DNA of 64,000 bases from Paenibacillus sp. 481 (GCF_021223605.1 NZ_CP075175.1:4543501-4607500), one strand, 5' to 3'. Shown: positions 1-10,055, counted from the stretch's first letter. The notes: generated by a model from the letters alone, not told the origin. Translations and numbers: made by a program.

Positions 1-164
1 TTAACCGTCTTGAAAATGGGAAACTAGCAGGAGATGTGAATTTCGATGATGTGAAAGACATCTGCTCTTGGATTACTCCTGTTCCAGGCGGGGTAGGACC
101 TATGACGATTACGATGCTCATGCTAAATACGTTGAAAGCTGCAAAACGAATCCATAACGTGTAA
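1..164 (+). CDS. folD: Bifunctional FolD, C-terminal end only (partial)
   Basis: Open from the window edge to a TAA at 162-164. The visible 53 residues end with the family signature [11 protein letters not shown] followed by a helical tail ([13 protein letters not shown]), which is the last part of methylenetetrahydrofolate dehydrogenase/cyclohydrolase. The enzyme interconverts 5,10-methylene- and 10-formyl-tetrahydrofolate in the cytosol. The N-terminal catalytic part lies outside the window. It sits 40 bp before xseA, the folD-xseA-xseB-ispA order known from other Bacillales, which supports the call. Confidence 0.93.
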   Translation, partial: NRLENGKLAGDVNFDDVKDICSWITPVPGGVGPMTITMLMLNTLKAAKRIHNV

Positions 165-204
165 GTGAACGTTTGACATAAATGATAAGAGAGGAGGCGA
201 CGAG

Positions 205-1581
205 GTGGCGAGTGACACGCGTATATTATCCATCAAAGATCTGAATAAGTATATTCGGATGAAGCTTGATAGTGATGCACGTATGCAGGATGTGTGGATA
301 CGAGGCGAGATCTCCAACTTTACACATCACTCTAGCGGACATATGTACTTTACGCTTAAAGATGCCGATAGTCGTATTCGTGCGATTATGTTCGCTTCCC
401 AAAATCAACGCTTGCCGTTCCGACCGAAAGAAGGAACAAGAGTAATTGCACGTGGGTATGTGACGGTGTACGAACGAGATGGACAGTATCAGTTCTATGC
501 CCAGCAAATGCAGCCTGACGGTATCGGTAGCCTGTATATGGCGTTTGAGCAGTTAAAGGAACGTTTGGCTGGTGAAGGGTTGTTTGAGCCAGAACGTAAG
601 CGTCCGCTTCCTCGTTATCCTCGCGCCATCGGTGTCATTACATCTCCTACAGGAGCAGCGGTGCGCGATATTTTGATTACGTTGAATCGTCGCCAACCGA
701 ATGTTCCTGTATTGTTATTTCCTGTACTCGTACAAGGAGCACAAGCAGCGCCATCTATTGTAAAAGCGATCGAAGCGATGAATCGACATCAGGAAGTGGA
801 TGTTCTTATTGTTGGACGTGGCGGTGGCTCATTAGAAGAGCTATGGGCATTCAATGAAGAGGAAGTGGCACGTGCGATCGCACAATCCGCGATTCCGATC
901 ATTTCTGCTGTTGGGCACGAAACAGACTTTACAATAGCCGATTTTGTGGCAGATTTACGTGCTCCGACGCCCACTGCGGCAGCGGAGCTTGCTGTTGTCC
1001 ACCATGAAGAAATTAGACAACATTTGTCACATCTGGAGAGACGGTTACGTCACGCAGTGGAACGTCAAATGGCGGCTAGTCAGGAGCGTTTGTTACGAGC
1101 TCAGCAATCTTCGGCATTGCGCCGTCCTGAACAAGGGGTGCAGAAGCACGCCGAGCGTCTGATCCGATTAACAGAGCGTCTCCAATATCGAGCGGATATG
1201 CGGTTCGTTAAAGCAGAAGAACGCTGGCGTGACCTACATAGTAGCTTGCGCGAGCATAGTCCACTTCATCAATGGTCGTCGGCGCAAAACCGATTGCAGA
1301 CTAACACACGTCAGCTGCAAACGGCCATGTCAAGTGCGCTCAAGCAAAGACGAATGGAATGGGTTAGTGCCATTCGTCAATTGGATGCGCTAAGTCCGCT
1401 CAAGGTTATGTCACGCGGTTATAGCCTAGTGTACGACGAACAGGATAAGAAGCTGATTCGTTCGGTGTCTGAAGTGGAACTGGGAGATGTTGTGCACGTC
1501 AAACTAGCCGATGGGCAGTTAGACTGCCACGTATGGTCGATGCGATCAGAACGCGAGGAGGATCACGATGAGTCAAAGTAA
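205..1581 (+). CDS. xseA: Exodeoxyribonuclease VII large subunit
   Basis: Full-length XseA (458 aa). With XseB it forms exonuclease VII, which degrades single-stranded DNA from either end into oligonucleotides. Residues about 8-105 form the OB-fold DNA-binding domain; the catalytic domain follows with SPTGAAVRD (147-155), GRGGGSLEELW (204-214), GHETD (237-241) and DLRAPTPTAAAE (250-261), all conserved in the family. The C-terminal half is rich in Arg/Gln/Glu helices expected of the long coiled coil, and ends with the SRGYSLV block. The start is GTG with a GAGGAGG site at 190-196. It overlaps xseB by 14 nt, so the two subunits are probably translationally coupled. Confidence 0.97.
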   Translation: MASDTRILSIKDLNKYIRMKLDSDARMQDVWIRGEISNFTHHSSGHMYFTLKDADSRIRAIMFASQNQRLPFRPKEGTRVIARGYVTVYERDGQYQFYAQQMQPDGIGSLYMAFEQLKERLAGEGLFEPERKRPLPRYPRAIGVITSPTGAAVRDILITLNRRQPNVPVLLFPVLVQGAQAAPSIVKAIEAMNRHQEVDVLIVGRGGGSLEELWAFNEEEVARAIAQSAIPIISAVGHETDFTIADFVADLRAPTPTAAAELAVVHHEEIRQHLSHLERRLRHAVERQMAASQERLLRAQQSSALRRPEQGVQKHAERLIRLTERLQYRADMRFVKAEERWRDLHSSLREHSPLHQWSSAQNRLQTNTRQLQTAMSSALKQRRMEWVSAIRQLDALSPLKVMSRGYSLVYDEQDKKLIRSVSEVELGDVVHVKLADGQLDCHVWSMRSEREEDHDESK

Positions 1582-1831
1582 AAAACGGAACGATGAGTTC
1601 ACGTTTGAACAAGCGATAGATAAGCTGGAACAAATCGTTGCCCAATTGGAAAGTGGGGACGCTCCACTAGAAGAAGCAATCGACCTGTTTCAACAAGGAA
1701 TGGAACTGTCTAAATTATGTTCACAGAAACTTGAGCAGGTTGAACGTAAAATTGAAATGCTCACAGAACAAAACGGCGAGCTGAAACGTCAACCGTTCCA
1801 AGCAGAAGAAGCGGGTGAGAGTAGTGATTAA
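1568..1831 (+). CDS. xseB: Exodeoxyribonuclease VII small subunit
   Basis: 87-residue protein with the typical XseB pattern: FEQAIDKLEQIVAQLESGDAPLEEAIDLF at residues about 12-40 (two short helices around the conserved LExGxxPLEEAI core), then a Lys/Glu-rich C-terminus. It caps the coiled coils of XseA in the exonuclease VII complex. The ATG lies inside the end of xseA, and its 3' end overlaps ispA by 17 nt, so xseA-xseB-ispA is one transcription unit. Confidence 0.95.
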   Translation: MSQSKKRNDEFTFEQAIDKLEQIVAQLESGDAPLEEAIDLFQQGMELSKLCSQKLEQVERKIEMLTEQNGELKRQPFQAEEAGESSD

Positions 1832-2756
1832 TCCACAATCACACTCTGCATCCCAATCGGCCGTGCCTTTGAAGCAATATTTACAGGAGCGCATACAGCT
1901 CATAGAGGAAACGCTTCCTACGATGCTACCTGCAAGTTGGAACGTTCCGCACCCTTTAGCAGAAGCGATGCTCTATTCATTAATGGCGGGCGGCAAGCGG
2001 CTGCGCCCTATTTTTGTACTCGCGGCTTGTGAAAGTTTAAACGGTTCGCCTGCCACTGCATTACCTGTAGCTTGTGCGGTGGAGATGATTCACACCTATT
2101 CACTTATACATGACGATTTACCTGCGATGGACAACGATGATTTGCGGCGTGGCAAGCCGACGAACCATAAAGTGTACGGAGAAGCGATGGCGATATTGGC
2201 TGGTGACGGTTTGCTGACACACGCCTTTTTCACCGCTGCGCAAGCGGCCAAGGTAACGGGAGTTTCCGCCGATGCCGTACTCACCATTGTGGAGGAATTG
2301 GCAGAATATGCGGGTATGCGAGGAATGGTTGGCGGACAAGTTGCTGATATGGGCGGCGAACAAGGTTTGACTACGCTGGAACAATTGGCATATATCCATC
2401 ACCACAAGACGGGTGACTTGGTTATCTTTTCGCTACGCGCCGGAGGACATCTGGCAGGAGCTAATGCACACCAATTAGATGCCTTAACCGAATTCGGTTT
2501 TAAGCTTGGTTTGGCTTTTCAAATTCAAGATGACATCCTTGATGTGATCGGGGATGAAGCCCTAATCGGTAAGCCTAAAGGCAGCGATGAAAAAAGTGCA
2601 AAGGTTACATATCCTTATTTTATCGGCTTAGAAGCTTCCAAGCAGGAAGTTGAACGCTTAACTGCTGAGGCGAAGCAAGCCATTTTGCAGGCACAATTTC
2701 CGCAGCCACAGCGATTGTTGGAATTAGCGGATTATTTGATGGACCGTAACCACTAA
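1815..2756 (+). CDS. ispA: Farnesyl diphosphate synthase (geranyltranstransferase)
   Basis: Short-chain trans-prenyltransferase of 313 aa that condenses IPP with DMAPP/GPP to give FPP for undecaprenol, menaquinone and heme O. GGKRLRP (59-65) and the first aspartate-rich motif DDLPAMD (100-106) with RRGKPTNH, then the second motif QIQDDILD (236-243) and a KGSDEKSAKVTYP block near 256-267 are all present. Start GTG at 1815; a second in-frame GTG at 1824 is possible, and the ribosome site inside xseB is weak for either. It precedes dxs but the two are separated by 153 bp that contain a promoter. Confidence 0.95.
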   Translation: MRVVINPQSHSASQSAVPLKQYLQERIQLIEETLPTMLPASWNVPHPLAEAMLYSLMAGGKRLRPIFVLAACESLNGSPATALPVACAVEMIHTYSLIHDDLPAMDNDDLRRGKPTNHKVYGEAMAILAGDGLLTHAFFTAAQAAKVTGVSADAVLTIVEELAEYAGMRGMVGGQVADMGGEQGLTTLEQLAYIHHHKTGDLVIFSLRAGGHLAGANAHQLDALTEFGFKLGLAFQIQDDILDVIGDEALIGKPKGSDEKSAKVTYPYFIGLEASKQEVERLTAEAKQAILQAQFPQPQRLLELADYLMDRNH

Positions 2757-2809
2757 ATAACGTCTAATGAGTAACGCATTTGGCGTCATGGGTGTTTGTA
2801 AATAGTTTG

Positions 2810-2818
2810 TGATATAAT
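2810..2818 (+). promoter_or_regulatory. Extended -10 sigma-A promoter for dxs
   Basis: TGA directly followed by TATAAT at 2813-2818 is a perfect extended -10 element; the -35 region (around 2790) is poor, as is common for this class. It lies in the only gap of the folD-to-tlyA block, about 90 nt before the dxs start, so dxs and tlyA probably have their own transcript besides read-through from ispA. Confidence 0.6.
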
Positions 2819-2909
2819 GGGCCTATTGATCGAAACTTAGTGATCGTACAAAAAAAGGTACATTAGAGGAAACAGAGCACAACGAACCAACGAAAGCGAG
2901 GGAAATCCC

Positions 2910-4808
2910 GTGCTGCTCGACCAAATTCATCAACCTAGCGATTTAAAACGGTTGTCATTAGAACAATTGACACCGCTGGCAGCCGAAATTCGTCAATTCC
3001 TTATCGAAAATCTGTCAGCAACAGGCGGACATCTGGCACCGAATTTAGGCGTTGTCGAGCTGACGCTGGTCCTTCATTATTTGTATGATAGTCCTAAGGA
3101 CAAATTTATATTTGATGTGGGACACCAAGCTTATGTACACAAAATTTTGACAGGGCGCAAAGATCGTTTTGATACACTGCGTCAATATAAAGGATTGTGT
3201 GGCTTTGTAAAGCGTTCAGAAAGTGAACATGATGTGTGGGAAGCAGGTCACAGTAGTACATCATTGTCTGCTGCGATGGGTATGGCTTTGTCACGAGATT
3301 ATAAGGGCGAAGACAATAAAGTGGTCGCTATTATCGGTGACGGAGCTCTGACTGGCGGTATGGCGCTGGAAGCTTTGAACCACATTGGTCATGAAAAGAA
3401 AAACTTAATGGTCGTGTTGAACGACAATGAGATGTCTATAGCGCCAAACGTTGGCGCGCTACACAATTACTTGTGCAAAATTCGATCTGACCGTCATTAC
3501 GTGAAAGCGAAAGAAGAAGTCGAGCAACTGCTCAAAAAAATTCCGGCTATCGGTGGGAAGCTGGCTAAGACAGCAGAACGTTTGAAAGACGGATTTAAAT
3601 ATTTGGTCGTCTCAGGTATGTTGTTTGAAGAGTTTGGCTTCACGTACTTAGGTCCGGTTGACGGTCACGATATGGAAAAAATGCTGGAAACGTTCAAGCA
3701 GGCAGACCGTGTTGAAGGTCCAGTGCTCGTACACGTTGTGACGCGTAAAGGAAAAGGCTATTCTCCCGCTGAAGCGGATTCACATAAGTGGCACGGCATT
3801 ACGCCTTACAAGATGGAGTCAGGCCAGCCTGTAAAATCCGTCGGCAACCCGATGTATACGGAAGTGTTTGGAAACGCGCTCATAGAGCTAGCGGAGCAAG
3901 ATGATCGCATTGTTGCGGTCACGCCTGCAATGCCAGGCGGTTCTGGATTACTCAAGTTTGCAGAGAAGTTTCCAGGCCGGATGATTGATGTCGGCATTGC
4001 GGAACAGCACGCAGCAACGATGTGTGCGGCATTGGCGATGGAAGGAATGAAACCGGTATTTGCGGTTTACTCCACGTTCTTACAACGTGCCTATGATCAA
4101 GTCGTGCACGATATTTGCCGTCACGGCGCAAACGTTGTTTTTGCGATAGACCGTGCAGGATTTGTGGGCCCGGATGGCGAAACTCATCAAGGGGTGTACG
4201 ATATTTCGTTTATGCGTCACATTCCGAACATCGTGTTAATGATGCCTAAGGATGAAAATGAGCTTCGTCATATGATGAAGACCGCGTTTGATTACGAAGC
4301 AGGCCCCATTGCAATTCGTTATCCACGGATCAATGGGGTTGGAGTCCCGTTTGACGACATCATGACACCAATTCCGATCGGAAAATGGGAAACCGTTCGC
4401 GAAGGCGACCATGCGGTCGTGCTTGCGATTGGACCGATGATTCAAATTGCAGAAGAGGCAGCAGAATTGTTGAAGCGCGAAGGCGTACAGCTTCGCGTCG
4501 TAAATGCTCGCTTTATTAAGCCACTTGATGATGCAATGCTTACTCAGCTGGCTAAAGAGCGTCTGCCTATTTTCACGATGGAGGAAACGTCAATGCCTGG
4601 CGGATTCGGCAGTGCAGTCTTGGAGTTCTACGCGGAGCGCAATGTGCACGACGTCATCGTGAAGCCACTTGCTGTACCGGACTGCTTTGTGGAGCACGGT
4701 AGCATCAAGGAACAGCGTGCGGAAGTTGGACTTACCGCCGAGCGCTTAGTGAACGAGGTGCGGACCATTTTATTTGCTCGTGGCGATAATCGTTTATCAC
4801 GAGCTTAG
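2910..4808 (+). CDS. dxs: 1-deoxy-D-xylulose-5-phosphate synthase
   Basis: 632 aa, the normal length. This thiamine-diphosphate enzyme makes DXP from pyruvate and glyceraldehyde-3-phosphate, the first step of the MEP isoprenoid pathway, which feeds the upstream ispA product. Visible are GHQAYVHK (71-78), the TPP/Mg motif GDGALTGG (143-150) with NDNEMSI (171-177), the transketolase pyrimidine domain with GIAEQHA (362-368) and the diagnostic [15 protein letters not shown] (414-428), and a C-terminal transketolase domain. Start GTG with GCGAGGGA upstream. tlyA follows 25 bp later, giving a likely dxs-tlyA operon. Confidence 0.97.
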   Translation: MLLDQIHQPSDLKRLSLEQLTPLAAEIRQFLIENLSATGGHLAPNLGVVELTLVLHYLYDSPKDKFIFDVGHQAYVHKILTGRKDRFDTLRQYKGLCGFVKRSESEHDVWEAGHSSTSLSAAMGMALSRDYKGEDNKVVAIIGDGALTGGMALEALNHIGHEKKNLMVVLNDNEMSIAPNVGALHNYLCKIRSDRHYVKAKEEVEQLLKKIPAIGGKLAKTAERLKDGFKYLVVSGMLFEEFGFTYLGPVDGHDMEKMLETFKQADRVEGPVLVHVVTRKGKGYSPAEADSHKWHGITPYKMESGQPVKSVGNPMYTEVFGNALIELAEQDDRIVAVTPAMPGGSGLLKFAEKFPGRMIDVGIAEQHAATMCAALAMEGMKPVFAVYSTFLQRAYDQVVHDICRHGANVVFAIDRAGFVGPDGETHQGVYDISFMRHIPNIVLMMPKDENELRHMMKTAFDYEAGPIAIRYPRINGVGVPFDDIMTPIPIGKWETVREGDHAVVLAIGPMIQIAEEAAELLKREGVQLRVVNARFIKPLDDAMLTQLAKERLPIFTMEETSMPGGFGSAVLEFYAERNVHDVIVKPLAVPDCFVEHGSIKEQRAEVGLTAERLVNEVRTILFARGDNRLSRA

Positions 4809-4833
4809 TATGAAGTAAAGACAGGAGTTAAGC

Positions 4834-5676
4834 ATGTCTACAGCAAAGGAACGCATAGATGTCCTGCTCGTTGAGCAGGCTTACTTTGAAAGCAGAGAGA
4901 AAGCGAAAGCTGCCATTATGGCAGGGCTTGTCCTCGCTGATCAAGAACGAATCGAGAAGCCGGGGATGAAAATTCCCCGCACGGCTTCGATTACCGTCAA
5001 AGGTGCACCCCATCCGTATGTAAGTCGGGGTGGCTTGAAGCTGGAGAAAGCGATCAAAGCATTTGATCTTGCTTTCGAAGGGACGGTCATGCTTGATATC
5101 GGCTCATCAACAGGCGGTTTTACGGATTGTGCGCTACAAAATGGCGCGTCCACCGTATACGCGATTGATGTCGGCTACAACCAACTCGATTGGTCATTGC
5201 GTAACGATGAGCGGGTCATTGTTATGGAACGAACTAATTTTCGTTATATGGAACCCGAACATTTGCAAGGACCACAGCCGGATACGGCAACGATTGATGT
5301 ATCATTTATCTCGTTGAAGTTAATTTTGCCGCCGCTCAAGCAGCTGCTTCATAAGCCAGGGCGTGTCATCGCGCTTATTAAGCCTCAATTTGAAGCAGGC
5401 CGTGACAAAGTGGGTAAATCCGGTGTCGTGCGTGAGCCAAGCACGCATGAGCAAGTGTTGCGTCAGGTGCTTGATTTTGCAGCTGAGCTTGGGTTTAAGC
5501 TTGAAGGATTAACTTACTCACCGATTACGGGTGGAGAAGGAAACATTGAATTTTTAGCTTACTGGAACGTTCCAGTTGAGCATGCAGAAGCAGAAGCGAC
5601 CACGATTAACTACGTAGCTCGGGAGCATATCGCAGAGGTTGTACGCAACGCGAACTCGACCTTCCGTTCGTCATAA
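4834..5676 (+). CDS. tlyA: TlyA/YqxC-family rRNA 2'-O-methyltransferase
   Basis: 280 aa. N-terminal S4 RNA-binding domain (RIDVLLVEQAYFESREKAKAAIMAG, residues about 6-30, followed by PHPYVSRGGLKL) and a C-terminal FtsJ/RrmJ-type SAM methyltransferase domain with the SAM loop LDIGSSTGGFTDC (88-100) and KPQFEAGRDKVGK near 176-188. TlyA enzymes methylate ribose of 16S/23S rRNA. B. subtilis has the equivalent yqxC at the same place between dxs and ahrC. The substrate nucleotide cannot be read from the sequence. Ends in a strong terminator. Confidence 0.9.
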   Translation: MSTAKERIDVLLVEQAYFESREKAKAAIMAGLVLADQERIEKPGMKIPRTASITVKGAPHPYVSRGGLKLEKAIKAFDLAFEGTVMLDIGSSTGGFTDCALQNGASTVYAIDVGYNQLDWSLRNDERVIVMERTNFRYMEPEHLQGPQPDTATIDVSFISLKLILPPLKQLLHKPGRVIALIKPQFEAGRDKVGKSGVVREPSTHEQVLRQVLDFAAELGFKLEGLTYSPITGGEGNIEFLAYWNVPVEHAEAEATTINYVAREHIAEVVRNANSTFRSS

Positions 5677-5702
5677 TTGATTGCATCTATTATGCAGCAG
5701 AG

Positions 5703-5743
5703 GAAACTCATCCGAGAAGCCACTTAACGGATGAGTTTCTTTT
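5703..5743 (+). terminator. Rho-independent terminator after tlyA
   Basis: 12-bp perfect inverted repeat (GAAACTCATCCG at 5703-5714, CGGATGAGTTTC at 5728-5739) with a 13-nt loop, followed by TTTT. It closes the dxs-tlyA unit. Confidence 0.85.
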
Positions 5744-5777
5744 GCTGAACGCTGAAATCACCGAGGTGGGCCATGCT

Positions 5778-6236
5778 ATGTTAGCAGACCTTTGGGTAAT
5801 GGTACTCATTTTAATAGGAGTCTCGATATGGGTTTATTACGGTGTTCGTCAATATTTTAAAGAACCTGAACCTATGGAGAACGTTTATTTGAGCGATCGT
5901 TTTCCACAAGATGATGACGTGATTGCAATGATTGAGCAGGCAGGTTATGAAATTATTGGCGGCAAATATTTTGTACCTCTTTCTTTTTCAGTTGATCATC
6001 ATGGGGCAGAAGCAAACCGACTTTGGATTGATATGATTGTGAGGCGTGAAGGAAGTTGGTATCCCGTGCGTATCATACGTGAGCGTATGCATATCGAATG
6101 GAGTGCGAGCGGTATGCGCAAGCATTGGTCAGCATATTTTGCGATATATCCAGATTGCGATGGTATAATCATTGTAGATATGGTGGAACAAAGATTAAGA
6201 GTTGTACGTATGGAATGGGGAGACCCGCAAACATAA
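5778..6236 (+). CDS. Small membrane-anchored protein of unknown function
   Basis: 152 aa, not recognised. Residues about 3-24 form one hydrophobic transmembrane helix (LADLWVMVLILIGVSIWVYYGV); the rest is a soluble alpha/beta domain with several Trp and Arg residues (RLWIDMIVRREGSWYPVRIIRERM). I chose the ATG at 5778 because GAGGTGG at 5764-5770 gives ideal spacing; an upstream TTG (5742) would lie in the T-tract of the previous terminator. It starts just after that terminator and precedes argR by 37 bp, so it may share a transcript with argR. Likely inner-membrane protein facing the cytosol. Confidence 0.75.
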   Translation: MLADLWVMVLILIGVSIWVYYGVRQYFKEPEPMENVYLSDRFPQDDDVIAMIEQAGYEIIGGKYFVPLSFSVDHHGAEANRLWIDMIVRREGSWYPVRIIRERMHIEWSASGMRKHWSAYFAIYPDCDGIIIVDMVEQRLRVVRMEWGDPQT

Positions 6237-6273
6237 CGTAACCAACTGAATCAACATCTATGTGGAGGTACAC

Positions 6274-6723
6274 ATGAAAGGTCAACGTCATATTAAAATA
6301 CGTGAAATTGTGATGAATCAGGACATCGAAACACAAGATGAATTGGTCGATTCGTTGCGCAATGCAGGCTTTCACGTTACGCAGGCAACCGTGTCGCGCG
6401 ATATGAAAGAACTACATCTTATTAAAGTGCCAATGGACAATGGCAGATATAAATACTCACTTCCGATTGATCAGCGCTTTAATCCTGCGCAGAAGTTGAA
6501 GCGTACATTGTTGGACAGCTTCATCAGCATTGATTTTACGGAGAACTTGATTGTGATGAAATGTCTTCCCGGCACTGCAAATGCTGTTGCTGCGTTGATG
6601 GATTCAATCGAGTGGCCGGAAATTATGGGGACCGTGTGCGGTGACGACACGATTCTTATTATTTGCCGAACGAAGCAAACGAGTCAAAAAGTAGTCGACC
6701 AAATTATGAGTTACATTTCTTAG
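6274..6723 (+). CDS. argR: Arginine repressor
   Basis: 149-aa ArgR/AhrC family regulator, hexameric, binding ARG boxes with L-arginine as co-repressor of arginine synthesis and activator of catabolism. The N-terminal winged helix (residues 1-70) includes [14 protein letters not shown] and the recognition-helix motif [14 protein letters not shown]. The C-terminal oligomerisation/arginine domain has [13 protein letters not shown] and [14 protein letters not shown], with the Asp pair that binds arginine. Start at 6274 is preferred because GGAGG (6264-6268) lies in front of it; it would be inside the gene if GTG 6262 were used. Its place between yqxC/tlyA and recN is conserved with B. subtilis ahrC. 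Confidence 0.96.
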   Translation: MKGQRHIKIREIVMNQDIETQDELVDSLRNAGFHVTQATVSRDMKELHLIKVPMDNGRYKYSLPIDQRFNPAQKLKRTLLDSFISIDFTENLIVMKCLPGTANAVAALMDSIEWPEIMGTVCGDDTILIICRTKQTSQKVVDQIMSYIS

Positions 6724-6760
6724 AACATTTCATTTCTGTCAGGGGCAAGGAGGAAACAGG

Positions 6761-8482
6761 ATGTTAGTTGCTTTATCCATTCGTAACTTAGCGGTAATCG
6801 AATCGATCCAATTGCAATTTCATCAAGGTTTTCATGTGTTAACGGGTGAAACAGGAGCCGGAAAATCCATTATTATCGATGCCCTTGGGCTTATCGGCGG
6901 GGCAAGAGGCTCCGCCGATTTTGTGCGTTACGGAACGGAGCGTGCCGAAGTGGAGGCTTCTTTCGATATGCCGATCGATCATCCGGTATGGGATACGATT
7001 CAACAGCTTGGCATCCATGCTGAGCGTGAGGAATTGCTTATTATTAGGCGGGAGCTGTCCGTGCAAGGAAAGAGCTTGTGCCGGATCAATGGCAACATGG
7101 TCAATTTGACGATGCTGCGCGAGATCGGAGAAATGCTTATTAATATCCATGGTCAGCATGAGCATCAATCCTTGCTGAAAGTGGATAAGCATTTAGATTG
7201 GTTGGATGCTTATGGCGGCAGTGAGCTAACGGCGAAAAAGGAACACTATCGTGAAGCGTATGGCTGTTTTATGGCTTTGCAGCGCGAGTTAGAGCAGTTA
7301 AAGCAGACGAGCCAACAAGCTTATCAAATGCTTGATTTATATCGTTTTCAAATTGAAGAGTTGTCAGGAGCCAAGCTGCAAGTGGGCGAGGACGAATCTT
7401 TAAGTGAAGAACGACGCAAACTAGCTAATGCCGAAAAGTTGATGGATACGGTCAGCACGGCGTATGAAAAAGTGTATGGTCAGGGAGCACTCGATTCCGT
7501 TAGCGTAGCTTTGTCTAAGCTGGAAGAAGTACTTGCTTATGATACGGTTCATTTCCAGCCGATCATCGAACAGTTGCAAAGCGCTTTTTACCAATTGGAA
7601 GATGTCGCTTTCCAATTGCGGGATTATCGCGCAGGCATTGAATTCAATCCGGCCAGACTCGATCAAATCGAGGATCGGCTTGATGCACTCCATTCATTGA
7701 AGCGAAAATATGGCTCAACCGTTGAGGACATGCTGCAATATTTGCTGCATATTCAGTCTGAAACAGACAAGATTGAGAACAAAGATGAACGAATCGAGAA
7801 AATGGAGCGGGAAGCTGCTGAGCGCTTAGTTGGCTTAGTGAAGCGTGCGCAGACGCTGACAGATGCACGGCGTGAGCTGGCGGATGAATTGACAGGGCGT
7901 ATCGAGCAAGAACTAAAACATTTACATATGGAGCGTACACGGCTTGATGTCCGGCTGGACAAGCTACAAGGTGCTAACGGGTATGAGGTCGATGGAGTAT
8001 CTGTTCGTTTTACAAAGCAGGGCTGGGATGACGCTGAATTTTTAATTTCACCGAATCCAGGCGAGCCGTTGCGACCGCTTCATAAGATTGCATCAGGCGG
8101 GGAATTGTCCCGTATTATGCTGGCGTTGAAGACGATTTTTGCAGAAGTGGATCGTATTCCGGTACTCGTCTTTGATGAAGTCGATACAGGCGTTAGCGGT
8201 AGAGCGGCGCAAGCGATTGCTGAAAAATTAGCCGAGGTTGCCCGCAGCGGACAAGTGTTCGCGATTACGCATTTGCCACAGGTTGCGTGCATGGCCGACC
8301 ATCAATATTATATTGAGAAACAAGTTCGAGATGACCGTACTTCCACGCAAGTAACCGAGTTAAATGAAGACGGACGAGTAACCGAATTGGCACGTATGCT
8401 TGGTGGGGTGGAAGTAACAGAAAAAACTTTACATCATGCACAAGAAATGCTTAAGTTGGCTGAAAGACAAAAAGGTGCGTAA
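6761..8482 (+). CDS. recN: DNA repair protein RecN
   Basis: 573-aa SMC-like ATPase acting early in double-strand break repair, where it gathers DNA ends in the cytosol. Walker A GETGAGKS (29-36), two long coiled-coil arms in the middle (about 150-380, rich in Glu/Gln/Leu), the ABC signature SGGELSRIMLALK and Walker B VLVFDEVDTGVSG near the C-terminus, and the H-loop ITHLPQVA. AAGGAGGAAA lies before the ATG. Lies between argR and spoIVB as in B. subtilis. Confidence 0.97.
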   Translation: MLVALSIRNLAVIESIQLQFHQGFHVLTGETGAGKSIIIDALGLIGGARGSADFVRYGTERAEVEASFDMPIDHPVWDTIQQLGIHAEREELLIIRRELSVQGKSLCRINGNMVNLTMLREIGEMLINIHGQHEHQSLLKVDKHLDWLDAYGGSELTAKKEHYREAYGCFMALQRELEQLKQTSQQAYQMLDLYRFQIEELSGAKLQVGEDESLSEERRKLANAEKLMDTVSTAYEKVYGQGALDSVSVALSKLEEVLAYDTVHFQPIIEQLQSAFYQLEDVAFQLRDYRAGIEFNPARLDQIEDRLDALHSLKRKYGSTVEDMLQYLLHIQSETDKIENKDERIEKMEREAAERLVGLVKRAQTLTDARRELADELTGRIEQELKHLHMERTRLDVRLDKLQGANGYEVDGVSVRFTKQGWDDAEFLISPNPGEPLRPLHKIASGGELSRIMLALKTIFAEVDRIPVLVFDEVDTGVSGRAAQAIAEKLAEVARSGQVFAITHLPQVACMADHQYYIEKQVRDDRTSTQVTELNEDGRVTELARMLGGVEVTEKTLHHAQEMLKLAERQKGA

Positions 8483-8598
8483 TTCAAGGGTTTGAGGAAT
8501 CATTTTCACTCATAAAACGTTGGGGTCGAGGTTAACTTAAGGTTACGAAATGGGCGATGACCTTTTTCGTCAAGCTTCCGCCAAAGGAGTGTGAACCT

Positions 8599-9927
8599 TT
8601 GAACCCCAACGTAAAACGGCTATTCGGTCTTGCGCTTGTCATTATGGTTTGTTTTTGTTGTACGACAGCACCGTTTCGCACTTATGCTGCATTACCGAAT
8701 CAGCTGCGATTATTTGAAGGTCAGCAGAAGCAATTGGCCTTGGTCATGCCCGTTCACGCGCAAGCGACGGTGGACCGCCCAGATATTTTGCAAGTGAATG
8801 GACACGATCGTCCATCTTTACGTTTGTCGCCACAGCAACCCATTTCGCTGCAATCGAAGCAATCCGGTCAAGCGAAGTTAAGGTTGAAAATATTCGGCGG
8901 CATTCCGTTCAAAACGTTAAAAGTAAACGTTGTACCTGATTTACGTGTGATCCCAGGGGGTCAGACGATCGGTGTCAAAGTAAAATCAGCGGGTATTCTT
9001 GTCGTGGGACACCATCTTGTGCGCGTAGGAGTCGACAAGAAAACATCACCTGGTGAAGATGCAGGTGTGCAACTAGGCGATCTTATTGTCAGTATGGACG
9101 GAACACGCCTTAATGACGTCACAAAAGTGTCTGATATTGTGCGTCGTGCGGGGGAGAACAAAAAGCCGATTGATTTAATTATTCGCCGTGGTCAGACGGA
9201 AGTGAAGACGAAGCTGAATCCTGCTTATGACGATGAGGATAAGACGTGGCGACTCGGCCTTTATATTCGGGACTCTGCGGCAGGGGTAGGTACACTAACG
9301 TTCTATGCGCCTGATCAAGGCGTTTACGGAGCGCTTGGCCATGTCATCACCGATATGGATACGCAAACGCCGATTGTTGTCGGCCAAGGTGAAATTGTGC
9401 AGTCTAACGTAACGTCCATTTCCAAGAGTCAAAATGGAGAGCCTGGTGAGAAGCGGGCACATTTTTTAAAGGAAAGTCGTGTCCTAGGTAACATCGAGCG
9501 TAATACGCCGTTTGGCATTTTTGGTAAGATGAAAGCGAATCCTGAGCATAGCTTGTACAAAGAAGCGATTCCAGTCGCTTTTAATGAGGAAGTGCAGGAA
9601 GGCCCAGCTGAAATGCTTACTGTCGTCAACGGTCAGCAAATCGAGCGCTACAAGATTGAAATCGTGCATGTGACACGGCAGTCTTCAGCCGCGACAAAAG
9701 GTATGGTCATTCGGGTTACAGATCCTCGTCTGCTGCAAAAAACAGGCGGAATTGTGCAGGGCATGAGCGGCAGCCCGATTATTCAAAACGGCAAGCTTAT
9801 TGGAGCTGTCACGCATGTGTTTGTAAATGATCCTAGTTCTGGATATGGCTGCTTTATCGAATGGATGTTACAAGATGCAGGGATTGTACTTACACCGTCA
9901 AAATCAACGCAGGGGAAAGCGAGCTAA
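8599..9927 (+). CDS. spoIVB: SpoIVB peptidase (S55 family), sigma-K checkpoint protease
   Basis: 442 aa with the chosen TTG start at 8599, which is preceded by AAAGGAG (8583-8589); an in-frame ATG at 8557 lacks a close ribosome site. SpoIVB is secreted from the forespore into the intermembrane space and cleaves SpoIVFA, leading to pro-sigma-K activation in the mother cell. There is an N-terminal hydrophobic signal segment (RLFGLALVIMVCFCC), a PDZ domain (about 125-210 with DAGVQLGDLIVSMDG), and the S55 protease domain. Catalytic residues His248 (in GALGHV), Asp375 (VTDPR) and Ser390 (GMSGSP) have exactly the 142- and 15-residue spacings of B. subtilis His236/Asp363/Ser378. Followed by spo0A as in B. 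subtilis. Confidence 0.95.
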   Translation: MNPNVKRLFGLALVIMVCFCCTTAPFRTYAALPNQLRLFEGQQKQLALVMPVHAQATVDRPDILQVNGHDRPSLRLSPQQPISLQSKQSGQAKLRLKIFGGIPFKTLKVNVVPDLRVIPGGQTIGVKVKSAGILVVGHHLVRVGVDKKTSPGEDAGVQLGDLIVSMDGTRLNDVTKVSDIVRRAGENKKPIDLIIRRGQTEVKTKLNPAYDDEDKTWRLGLYIRDSAAGVGTLTFYAPDQGVYGALGHVITDMDTQTPIVVGQGEIVQSNVTSISKSQNGEPGEKRAHFLKESRVLGNIERNTPFGIFGKMKANPEHSLYKEAIPVAFNEEVQEGPAEMLTVVNGQQIERYKIEIVHVTRQSSAATKGMVIRVTDPRLLQKTGGIVQGMSGSPIIQNGKLIGAVTHVFVNDPSSGYGCFIEWMLQDAGIVLTPSKSTQGKAS

Positions 9928-9970
9928 TTTTAGTCGCCTTCCTCTTTTTTATCGAAGTCAGCGGATAAAA

Positions 9971-9977
9971 TGTCGAA
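9971..9977 (-). promoter_or_regulatory. Distal Spo0A box upstream of spo0A
   Basis: TGTCGAA, the exact complement of the Spo0A consensus TTCGACA, lies about 200 bp before the spo0A start. A loosely sigma-H-like pair (GCGGATAAA then CGAAT, 9961-9988) overlaps it. It may take part in the repression or promoter switching known for spo0A. Confidence 0.55.
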
Positions 9978-10055
9978 CAAATTCGAATAGTGTAGCATTA
10001 AGACATAAATTAATCATTATAAAATATTTTTCTAAAAAAATAAAGAAAAATTATA